Of a stretch of DNA of 64,000 nt, positions 33,380 through 44,130 are shown one piece after another. Where the stretch lies: contig NC_077239.1 of the NCBI RefSeq assembly GCF_947179165.1, positions 13,258,501-13,322,500 of the forward strand, read 5' to 3'. Below the pieces are notes generated by a model that worked only from the letters and a program-made list of their open reading frames with translations, was not told the origin of the DNA and ran no database searches. Positions within the stretch are counted from its first letter, which is position 1. Each line of letters begins with the position of its first letter. Position numbers and translations under genes: made by a program. Origin of the DNA: Solanum dulcamara. Lineage: Eukaryota; Streptophyta; Magnoliopsida; Solanales; Solanaceae.

Positions 33380-36301
33380 AGTTGGTATATGAGTTCTAGG
33401 TTGATCGGCATCGTTGGTATAAGATAATACCTAGTAGAGTCCTACGTATTGGTGTGTAGACATCCGTATTGTACTTCGAGAGGCTATAGGTCATTTTTAG
33501 GGAATTCTATTCTTGACTCCTGATCATAAATCCTTGTTTTGAATAACCTCTAAACTAATCATTTAGAATCCATTCTTTCTTATATGGATAGCATGAGTTT
33601 ATGGGCATGGTCGGAGTGTCAACAAGTTTTACCATAGTTCCGGCGAATGGTTCACAGGCTAGAGATAGGTTGGTGGTTCCCCAGCAGGGTTCATCATCAA
33701 TATAGGAGTATGTCATGGAATTCTTTGAGTGGGATGGGAATAACCCCACATTATCCCCCACGAATCTGGATATGAGTTGGGAGTTCATCAGGGGATTGTC
33801 TTTTCCCCTCCAATTGGCATCAGCGCGCTTGATAGAGGTTGGGTCTACATTTTCTCAGGTGGTTGGTCATGCGAGAGTCTTGGAGCAGGTATGTCCTAGG
33901 TCTTACAGAGATAGTGGGAAAAGGCCTCTCCATCAGTACAGTAGTGACATGCAACGGGGTGGCTCTCTAGGCATTAAAGGTGGACCACATTTTGTTAAGG
34001 GCCGCCAGAGGAGTTTGCCATGCTCTTCACAATGGGCTTCAGACTTTAGAGGATGCTATGATTGTGGGGAGCTTGACCATTAGTCCCGGGATTTCCCCAT
34101 GCCAGATTCAATTTTTTAGACTTTTCCTACTCACTAGGATAGAGCAGTCCTTGTCGTACCTGTGGAGAGTTTGGTAATTGTCTAGAGAGTGCCTCCAGCA
34201 TAGGACTTGTGCGCAATTTGCTCTACCAGGTCAGCATCATGGTTTTATATTGCCTCTAGGTATAAGTAGTACTCAGAGGTTTCTGGTGATGCTTCAAGAT
34301 TTCAAACTGAGGTAAGTCATGATCCATTTCATGATTGTACAAGCTAGCCTGAGGCCAAGGATCCAGGTATCTATGGTATTTGCTTAATTTCCTTGTTTTG
34401 CTCTATATTGCTCATTTTTGTATGGTTTTGGGTTTTTCATACCCGTACGTGTTTATTTGGCTTATTAGTTACGTCTTGACTGTTGTGACTACCTTATCTA
34501 GACTTATGTGTATATGTTTCAGTGTTGTAGCTGGTTTCTTTTAGTAGTGGATCAACTAGGTTGAGTTTCTGTGTTGATTAGTGGTAGTTGAACGATTCCC
34601 CGTGCCTCTGCCTTGGTGGTTTAAGATGTGTTTGCAGATGGACTAGTTATTTGTTACCCTTTTTTATCTCCCTTAACATTGATTTTGTTGTAGTGTCAAC
34701 CCTTCTTAGATGGGTGACTAGACTAGTTTTGGTCGTTTTGGTAGTTGTGATATTGGAGGAACTAGTTGGCGTTGAGGACCATCTTAACTGCTCGTTGTCC
34801 CATTGGGTTAGTGAAAGAATGGTTCCTCGTATCCCTGTGCATAGCTAGATATTCCTTGGCTAGTATTTCTCTTTGTCTATTCTAGTTTCTTAGCTTAGAT
34901 AGCTATCTTCGTTGTTGGGTATTTTTTGGTTCAGTTCTAAAGATGTAAAGTTGAGATTTGTTGTGTTAGCCTACCTACTTATTGTTATGTTGCTCTTGGT
35001 GTTTGGGTTTTAATGATAGCTGGGACCATTGTGATTGTTGGAGTTGTGAGTAGGTCAATGTAGCCTTCTGTGCTATTATAGAAATCCTAATCGCCCATCT
35101 CTTCCTATTTTCCTTAGTCTTGTTCTTAGTTGCTAAGTTGTGGTCCATTCATTCAATCTTTTCGGAGTTGTCTCTTTTAAGAGTTTTGATGCCAGTTTTG
35201 GCTTGCTGAGAATTTTGGAAGTATGATCCCCATTATTCCTTGTTGATGTTATAGTAGGTTCTTTGTGGTTGGGTTGGTAGCTCACAATGTCTTGGTTATG
35301 TTCTAGGGCTGGAATGGTGGTGTCCCTTGGCGGGTTCAGACTTTAGCTTTGGCTGGAGAGTTAAAGGTTGCTTAGAAGGTTCATCTATAGGATAGGGTCA
35401 AGCTAAATGGTAGAATGGGAAATTTTGAATTTGTTTAGGATGGAAGTTATGCTTTTGGCATATTTGATAGATTTTGGTGTTTGTGAGTGGCAGTTGGTGC
35501 CCTTGGACCATTACCGTTCAGTTTTCCACATTTGTGTGTTGCCTACCGGCTTGGTTTTCCTTGGAATAGGATGGCTATCTCAGATATAAGGTAGCAGAGT
35601 GATAAGTAGGCATATAATGTTACTTTTTCATAAGTTCATATAGAGAAGTAGGTCACTAGGGCTGGGCTTAGTGCGGGCTTATCATTGCGGGCTAATGTCC
35701 TTTGGAGTATAGTGTTCAGTTCTAGAAGGTGAGTTTCAACTTGGGTTCTTGGTTTTTGAAGTTGAGATTGGAATTTAGGGCTTTGCACGAGTTGTCTCCT
35801 TGTTTTGGCTGTTTTCATCCTCCGATGTTTAGATAGAGTATGTAACTCCTTCGATATTGGTATCAGATGGTTCGGTAGATAAGTTTTGGATGGTGTTGAA
35901 GGTTTTTAGGATAGCAATGGACTGGCAGAATATCCTTTATAGCTAGAAGAAAATGGATTAGGAGCTTAAGGAAAGTATTTGGAATTTTGAGTTGAGTTGT
36001 AACTGGCATAGTCCTGTATTGCTTATTTTGGTTGTTTCGGTGTAGTTTGGTCTTCCTTAGAGGAATCTAGTTTTTTCAATCAAGTTCAGGCTGAATGAGG
36101 GAGATTTGGATCCCAAACAGAGTTAGAAGTTAATTTGAGGATTTTTTTTGCAGCCTGAGTTTTGTGATAGCTGTGTTCAAACAAAGAGAGTATCTGAGGT
36201 TATGGTGGAACATGCGGGGATGAAATCTTTGTCCTTTCATGCCTCCAGGCTGTGACTGTACTTTTACTTTTACAGATGAAAGTTCTTTTAGAAGTGGATG
36301 T
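33380..36301 (+). mobile_element. Interior of second-family gypsy element, highly decayed
   Basis: A primer-like site is at 33382-33394. A gag-like open stretch occupies 33715-34083, containing a zinc-knuckle remnant (Cys-Tyr-Asp-Cys-Gly-Glu-Leu-Asp-His) at about 34056-34082. An in-frame stop follows, and Phe stands where the last Cys is expected. From 34400 to 36301 I recognise no pol domain; only scattered short ORFs are present. The purine-rich AGAAGTGGATG just before 36302 may be the polypurine tract. Confidence 0.55.
33595..34110 (+). pseudogene. gag remnant with CCHC knuckle, broken
   Basis: The open segment 33715-34083 has a Trp-Asp-Gly-Asn-Asn-Pro start, a capsid-like middle and a basic Arg/His/Ser-rich linker. 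The incomplete zinc knuckle follows. The knuckle lost its fourth ligand and is followed directly by a stop. Confidence 0.6.
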
Positions 36302-37361
36302 TGTAATGATCCTCCTAGTCATTTCTTTTATGTTCTGACATTTTCAGCATTTAGATCTTTCCTGTAGTGACCCCAAGTCATTTATGACTTGTTGTCATTA
36401 ATAAATAGGTCACCGGGTGTTCATTTGGGTTTTATGCCTGTTTTTCTGTATTAGAGCTCTTAGAGTTTTAATGGTTGACTTCGGTCTAAAACCCAGGTAA
36501 ATGACCTCATAAAAGAATTTAGACGGTTACATCAGCTTAAGAATGAACAAATTAGGCTAGTAGTATGGTCAGCATGAGAATCGAGGCAATCAATACTAGT
36601 TTGGAGCCATTTGGCACTTTTGCCTTCGTAATTTGGCCTATGATTGACTTTGGTTAACATTCTTAGAAAATGCATTCGGATGAAATCTTTGACTGCACAA
36701 TTAGTTTTAGAATATCGAGTTTTCCTTGGAACGACCCTTCTTTTGCTTCTCGGGGCTTTTGGTCTAATCCTGAGGCCTATTGTGGAACTAGACTCAAAAT
36801 GGTACTTGGGTATGGGACCAACATTTTGTAATGTAATGAGCCTCTAGGTCATTTTTGTCTTTTTCTATCTTTTCAGCATTAAGAGCTTTCTTGTAGGGAT
36901 CCCAAGTTATTTATGACTTGTCGGCACTGACAGTTCAGTTGTCAGGTCGTTCGTTTGAATTTTATGCCCATTTCCCTATTATGGAGCTCTAGAAGTTTGA
37001 GCGGTTGACTTTGGTCAAAACTCCATGAAAATGACCTCAAAATGAAATTTTGATAGTTCCATCAGCTCCGGAATGGACAAATTAGGCTGGTAGCATGGTC
37101 GGCATGAGTATCAAGGCAATCGATGCAAATTTGAGGCCATTTGGTGATTTAGTCTTTAAAATTTAGCCAAAGATTGACTTGGTCAATATTATTGGTGAAT
37201 GCGCTCATATTGAAATTTTTCCAGCCAGCTACCTCTAGAATGTCAATTTTGGTGTTGAACAACCTTTTATTCGTGTCCCGAGGCTTTTGATATCATTCCA
37301 AGCCATTTTGTGGATTTTGGATTAATTTGGTGCTTGGGTATGGCCCCATCTTTTATCAAAA
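36302..37361 (+). repeat. 530-bp tandem duplication of an LTR 5' end
   Basis: Two diverged copies lie head to tail at 36302-36831 and 36832-37361. Both open TGTAATGA..CCTC, share GTCATTTATGACTTG-type (36900: GTTATTTATGACTTG) and AGGCTGGTAGCATGGTCGGC-like phrases, and close with TACTTGGGTATGG-like words. The LTR therefore has two starts. Confidence 0.8.
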
Positions 37362-37535
37362 CAACCTCTGATGGAAATTTTAACTATGCCATGGAGTTTG
37401 AAATGTCAAATTTAGTGGGGTAGCATAATTTATTTGCGCGCACGGGATTTCAAATGAAACCCGAGCACTTCGTCAGAGATCTTGGACTTTACCGAAATCT
37501 GATGTTGCAGGCCCATTTTTCCCTTTGCATTCGCG

Positions 37536-37712
37536 CCACTTGGGCCGCGTTCGCATAAGCCAAGGGTCTTATTCTCCGCGTTCGTGTACATGGTGTAGCA
37601 ATTGAGGAGGCCTAAGGCATTAGCCTCAGCATTTATGAGGCATCTACCGCATTCGCAGAGCTTTGAGAACTCAGCCTCCGCTTTCGCGAACCTTTTTCTA
37701 CGCGTTCGTGGA
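37536..37712. promoter_or_regulatory. Array of GCGTTCGC-like GC-rich words in LTR C
   Basis: GCATTCGCGCC, CCGCGTTCGCATA, CCGCGTTCGTG, CCGCATTCGCAG, CCGCTTTCGCG and ACGCGTTCGTGG follow one another at intervals of about 20-80 bases in an otherwise AT-rich LTR. The role is unknown; a protein-binding or promoter array is an inference. Confidence 0.5.
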
Positions 37713-40503
37713 GAGCAATTCACTAGTCTTATAATTAAGATCAGTGACGCGAACAGCCTGACTCCCTATTTTTCATTCTTTGATTTAGGGAGCTAGGGAG
37801 CTTCTTTTTGGGTGATTTAAAGTGCATTGGGTTTGTATTGATGGTGGCTATGTTTTTGTGTGTTTGGGAGAGCGTACGAGGCGATATTTTGAGGTAAATT
37901 CTACCCCAAAGGGGCTTCCCTATCTTAGATTTAAGCTTTAATGGTGATTTTAATTGTTGAGCTGATTTCCCTCATTTTGAGCATCAACTTGTTCCCCATT
38001 TTGGGGTACAAGCTCAATAATGCGCTTAGGACCTTATCATGGAGTCATTTTTGGGATTTCCATCGCAGGTCCCACAATTCTATTTTTTTACCCAATTTTG
38101 GGATCGTCCATGAAAAACACATTAATGTCAAAACATTTGTATTTATCAGATGATCAATATTTTGATTGTGTTGAGGTATTTGGAGTTATTTTTGGAGCGA
38201 AAAACTATCAAAAAGTAAACTTAGAGCGCACGTGTTCGGCTTTGAGGTAGGCTATGGTCTTCTGTCTTTTGATTGAGCTTTATGAGGTATTGTATAGTAT
38301 AAATTACTTGTGGTTTGGATTGTATGTGATGGGTTAGAATCGTTTCCTAGATTCTTGGTTCTTGTTCTGGTATGAACCTTAGGCTAGGTTTCTTTTGTAA
38401 GATTCTAGTCTAGTTCATAAGACTTTTGATTATGCCTTAGTTTGGCCATGATTAGCCTATTTTAAGGGGGTTTGTTCAATGTGTATGATGGTTTGCTGGT
38501 AGTACCTTAGACTTGAGTTTGGGTTGATCCTTAGATGACGTAGCCGTTATTGAAAGGAGTTTCTTAGACTTAGTGTCTTTCTCTATCGTAGCACCTATTT
38601 TGAAGCCTTGAGGTAGAGATTTCCACCTAGTTAGACTTGTCAACTACTGTTGGATCCCATTTTTTTAATTTAGAGCTAGAATTCCCTAAGCTTTCTTTTG
38701 CCTCTTGGCGGGGCTAGCTGTGTTAGTAATCTCGAGGTTGTATTCCCAGTTGGATCTGAAGGTATTGATTGACTAGCTGAGCACCATATTCCTCATTTCC
38801 TCCTCATTATTACCCAGATTGGGTTGAGTTCCCTTTTGGGCTTTGTTGTTGAGTTAGAGGAGTATATTTGAGTCCTAGCCCTTGGTTAAAGGTTGGTTGC
38901 ATGTGCTAGTCCTGTTTTTATGCTCTAGAGGATAAGGTTCTTGTGGCGTCAATATTGTATGTGATTGTGCATGTAGTTTAGGTGTTGGTGATGGCATGCA
39001 TTGCATTGGATCATTGTTTTTCTCATGGATGTAGTCGATCCCGATGCATGCAATTGTTCTTGGCATTGATTTGAGAAAGCTAGATTATAACCCGAACTAT
39101 TTTATACTGATTTTCGAATAGGGGTCATACTACCTTTATTACTATTATTTTCAGTGGACTAGAGGCATCGAGGATTCACTCATTTTATGATATTGATTAG
39201 AGGCATCGAGGATGCACTCATTTCATGAAATTATCCCAATCGTAGAGACTTCCAACCCTTTCTATACTGATTTGACTTTTTATCTTTGGTCATCGTGATG
39301 GAGTGCATTTTCGATAATTGGACACACAGATTGATACATATCTATATTGATATAAGACCTGGACCGGGACTAGGCAGGTATATAGGGCGTTCTCAAACCC
39401 TCGTGGCAATCTCAAAGAGGCACATAGGTCCTACTTCCTGGCCAGGACTTGAAGTAGGCATATATATATCTTGGTATGAGGCATTTGGCACTAATGGTAT
39501 TACTTGTTTTATTGCTTGACTCTCATTTATATATGCATTGCCTATCACCAGCACAGTTGTTTGTACCAGTCAATAGTATGGGATTCCAAAAGGGTTTACC
39601 TATTTATGAGTAAACCTTCTGGGCACACAGGGGATCGAGTGGTATTGTCTAACTTCTTGCGAACTTGTGGCGGTATAAAGGATGGTCTCTTGTTTGAAGG
39701 TAGTTACTGCCCTTATTCTTATTTATCTAACTTTTTGTGTAGGGATTTAGTGATATGGTCCTTCGGGCCTTTATGTGATATCTGTGTTTACTTCTATTAG
39801 TAGGTTGTCACTTAGTTGTTCCCCTTCATAGTATGTCATCATGTTTAGGTCTTGGGATGATACCACCAGGTACGTCCTTAGTTTCCTTGATTGTTTCATA
39901 TCTTCTCTCTCTTTCTTAAATCAGATGGTTCTTATTGCAGGCTTCCGTATTATTTTATTTGTTACTTGTGACATATACTCCTTGATTACTTGTTCTTTAT
40001 ACTTGCTTTATCTTTGGAACTCAGTTGGTCATTTCCTACTGAGTGTCACTTGTTGGTACTCATACTACGCTTCTACACCCTACAGATCAAAGTACGGGTT
40101 TTCACTACTGATTTGGATATCGTGCGGAGAAGCTCTTTGATTTTGGAGGCTTGGGTGAGCTCTTAGCGTTCAGAGTTGCCTATCTCCTTCTATTTTGGGC
40201 TTGGACTAGTCTTTATTTGGTATTCGGAGATAGACTACATTATTATTGCTATTATTATATATGTATAAACCTTGTAATCACTTCTTTAGTTTAGTAGCTC
40301 AACTACCGACTGATACCAGGTCTTAGGGTTATCTTGTTGTATTGTTCTCATTCTTCTTTTTTATTATTATTATTATTATTCTCTTCTTTACTTCCACTTG
40401 TGATGGTTTGTTGCCTATGGTTTCGTACTTTAGGGTTAGGCTTATCTACAGGGTGGATTAATAGTAGGTGCCATCATGACTTGAGAAATCGAGTCATTAT
40501 ACG

Positions 40504-43500
40504 TTAAAATAACCTCGTATGGAAATTTGTAATGCGCCATTGAGTCTGGAATATCGAATTTAGTAGGGTACATTTCTTGTTTGCATTCATTGGGTTCTGA
40601 ACAAATATCGAGCACCCTGTCGGAGAATTAAACATGCCAAGTTCATTTTTTCACCAGCTGAGTCTAGCGCCATCGCTAAAGCGACTCCTAGTTGCTAAAG
40701 CGAGTGCCGCTAAAGGGACTAGGCCCCATGGACGGGTTTCGCTAAAGCAACATGTGGTCGCTAAAGTGAAGGGACAGGTCCTCGCTTATGTTAGGGATGT
40801 CTCATTGAGGTGGTCGCATAAGCAACAAGCTGGGGTCCATTTTTGTGACATCTGAGGCTCATTTTATGTCTTATTTTCAGTATGTTCTTATAACTTTGAA
40901 GGAGCATTTCTCTTTCAATATAGATGCGATTTGGGCTATTCAAAGGGCTAAATTGTGAGTTTTTTTGAGGGGATTCTAGTTTTGTGTGCAAAACTAGGAT
41001 TAAAGGCTTCGTTTAAAGTAAATTGCACGTTTTCACTGCGAGTTTGGGTGTTCTTGAGCTTAGTTGTTAATGTTGATTCATGCTTGTAGTGTAGCTGTTT
41101 TGTTGGGTAATTTTTGTTCCTTTTTGGAATACAAGCTTAGGGTAGTATTTAGGGCCTATTATCGGAGTCAATTCCATAAGTTATGGAGTGGGTCCCATAC
41201 TTAGATATTTTTTACTCTAAAATTGGCCCATTTCTTAATTTGATAATTTTAGTATCAAAGTAATTGTATTGACGAGGTAGTGAACATTTTGTTAGCGTGG
41301 CAGAGATTGGAGGTGATTCGAAGGTCGAGAGTTCCACCTTAGTCTATTCAAAGCGTATGTCTTCAGCTTCGAGGTAGGCTATGATTTTCCCCTATGACTG
41401 AGCTCTATTAGATATCGTTTATTATATATTGCATATGATTTAGTTTGGTATTAGTCGGGTTTAGGGCCTTCCTCCTTTTATCTCATTTTTTTGACTCCGA
41501 TTGAACCATAGGCTAGCGTAGCCTCCTGAGATCCTTATTTTAGGCTTATGGTTTTGGTGGTATTATGATTGGGTGAGATTGTCCTTCTTAGGATCGGAAC
41601 TGATGGCCCTAGGCTAGGTTTGAGCCTTAGATGTTTTAGTTTGTGTAAAATTGCCCTTGTAGCTAGGCGTAGCCTCCGGTAGGGTTTGTGATGGTTAGTG
41701 TGACTTAGTGCTAGTGCTGAGACCTTTGAGTCTCATTGTAGCCATAGGTTTGGCTTAGCTGGCCTCATAAAGAGCTGACATGGCATATTTTGGCATAAGA
41801 TATCAATCCTAGAGATATTATCTCCCCCTATTAGATTCTGAGTCATGTCTCGATTGTCTCGCTATTGTTAGCATTAGGCTTATGATGTCACCTTTGTTGT
41901 TATTTATTCTTGTGCCCGAGGTTGTATCCGAGGAGCGATTGGATCCTAAATTAGTCCTTTTGACTTGTTGGTGTGCTAAGACTTGGTATTTCCTTTATGA
42001 ATGTGTGTGTCTTGTTTGTATGTTGGTGATGGCATACTTGCACTGTTTGAGCAATCACTCATTCTGTGGTACAATCCTGGGGTTATTTACGATTCACTAC
42101 TATTTTTGAGAAGGATTTCCCATGCTTTTACCATTTTCAAAACTGGTTTTAACAGAAGTTATACCACCTAGATTACTTAGTCAGTGGTTTGAAACATATG
42201 AGGTATCGGGTATGTACTTCATTTTCTACTTAAGGCACTAGAGGCATTTGGGATGTACTCAGTTTCTTACTTGGCTATTCATCATGTCGACTCCCTTTCT
42301 TGAATTATCAATGCCCACGGGTTTACTCTTTCTAGTTGGACCAATGCCCTTGGGAGTTTACTGGCTAGCTGGGCGGGCCCTTTTTAGGGTGCTCACGGCT
42401 TGAGGTTACTGGTTTACTGATATTCAATAGGGCGTCACCCTTTATACATCGGCTTGGATGCTCACTCTCTAGTACCACTATAAGGATATTATATGTCTAT
42501 GTAAGACCTGGTTCAGGCCCATGCAATGTATACAGACTTCTCAAGTCCCTTATAGACGCCTATGGTAGTGCGCCACTAAACTGGATGAGGGAGCTGCATG
42601 GGTCCCACGTGCAAGCCGAGGCTGAGGTGGATCTATACACTTGTTGTTGATATCTGAGAGCCACCAATGATTTCACTGGCTTTTACTAGAGACTTACATT
42701 CATTAGCATCACCCATTACTAGTATACTTGTTTGCTATTTGGTCCCCCGGAAATATAGGGGTCGAGGGTATGATTATCACTATTGTTACCTTCAGGGGGT
42801 ATGGGCGTCCTATTGGTTATTATTTGATCTTACTTGTACTTACCTTTGGATGTATTTGTAGTTGGTTTACATGGTATTTGAGTTGGATTGTGGTTGGTAC
42901 TTCCTGATAGGTTCAATCGGATTAGTTCTTAGGTGATTATGTGGTTAGTGTTGCCTGTTAGCATTATACTCTCGTTTAGTAGCCTCCTATGATGCCTTCT
43001 CATTATTAATAGGTTGTATTGTGTTTCAGGTGCGTTCTTTGACTCTGCTCCTTTATATATGTCTCCAATCTCTTTGTCTTATTTCTTGACATTAGTGTGA
43101 TAATTCTTGATTAGTTACTTGTGCAGTATTTACCTAATTATATTTATTTATACTTGCTTTATTTGTGGATCTTAGTTGGCCTATGACTACTAAGTACTAT
43201 TCATTTGGTACTCATACTACACTTCTGCCCCTGCAGATTAAAGTACGGGTTTTCACCGTTAATTTGGACTGGTGCCTGAACATCTCTTGGTTCGGAGATT
43301 TGGTAAGCTTCTTGCATTCAGAGTTGCCAATTTCCATCTATGACAAACTAGGACTAATCTTTACTAGTTTTCAAAGACTGTCTGTACTTACTTTGTATTT
43401 TTAAAAATCCTTGTATTCGTATTTGATTTAGATGCTCGATTACCAACTGATATTTGTCCTTGGGGTGGTTCCTTGTGATTTATTTCAGTTTTTCTCCCTC

Positions 43501-43646
43501 TTCTTATTTCTTATTTTTCTCTTTATTGTTCATCTTTCACTTGATAGCCTATTGCCTCGGGTTTTGGGCTATGGGTTAAGGGTTAAGCTTACCTACTGAT
43601 GGGTGTTAGCAAGTGCCATCACGACCCGAGAAATCGGGTTGTGACA
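40504..43646 (+). repeat. Second-family gypsy LTR B', 5'-truncated
   Basis: It follows LTR C without a gap and repeats its content from about 37362 onward (AAAATAACCTC / AAAACAACCTC, then GGAAATTT and ATTTAGT.GGGTA). It ends GGTTGTGACA at 43646. The first kilobase of the LTR is absent. At 40668-40816 the word array reads CGCTAAAGCGA, GCTAAAGCGAGT, CGCTAAAGCAA and CGCTAAAGTGA. Confidence 0.75.
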
Positions 43647-43647
43647 A

Positions 43648-44130
43648 ATCAATCCAAATCCTCATAGACCCATTTTCCTTCTTCACAAACAGAAGCAGTG
43701 TGTCCCAAGGTGACATACTCGAGCAAATAAACCCCTTACTCAACAAATCCTGCAACTGATCCTTCAACTCCTTTAACTTAGCTGGAGCTATATGATATGG
43801 GGAAGAGAGATGAGCTTAGTTTTCGGCTCTAGGTCAATAGCAAATTCAATGTCCCTATCCGGAGGGAACTAGGAAGGTCGGTAGGGAACACATCGGCAAA
43901 CTCCTTAACCACAGGAATAGACTTTATAGGAGGTGACTCAATGCTAGTATCCCGAATAAAGGCCAAATAAGACATACACCCCCGATCAATCAACCTTTGA
44001 GCAAGAATATAGGAGAACCTTACTAAGATAGGAGCCACTAGTACCCTTCCACTCAACTCTTCAGCTGGTATCGCTAAGGCAACAATCTTAGCATAACTGT
44101 CAAGAATAGCACGATAGGGGGAAAGCAAAT
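43648..44130 (-). pseudogene. Antisense gypsy pol fragment between two LTRs
   Basis: The minus strand reads from 44128 downward: Leu-Ser-Pro-Tyr-Arg-Ala-Ile-Leu-Asp, then Ile-Arg-Asp-Thr-Ser, then Glu-Phe-Ala-Asp-Val-Phe-Pro-Thr-Asp-Leu. This is the protease-to-reverse-transcriptase linker of Ty3/gypsy pol. After a frameshift near 43855 the RT N-terminus continues to about 43650. It points against the LTRs on both sides, so it belongs to a separate, inverted or nested copy. Confidence 0.8.

Larger units (their letters stand above)
36302..40503 (+). repeat. Second-family gypsy LTR C (long, with duplicated 5' end)
   Basis: It runs from TGTAATGATCC at 36302 to CGAGTCATTATACG at about 40500. Its 3' end matches the ends of LTR A and LTR B' (CATCATGACTTGAGAAATCG), but the terminal TGACA is mutated and no primer site follows. 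Positions 37536-37712 hold repeated GCGTTCGC-like words. Confidence 0.7.

Noticed and set aside
34588..34848. Membrane-like 86-codon ORF
   Set aside because: It lies in decayed retrotransposon interior with no homologous frame in related copies.
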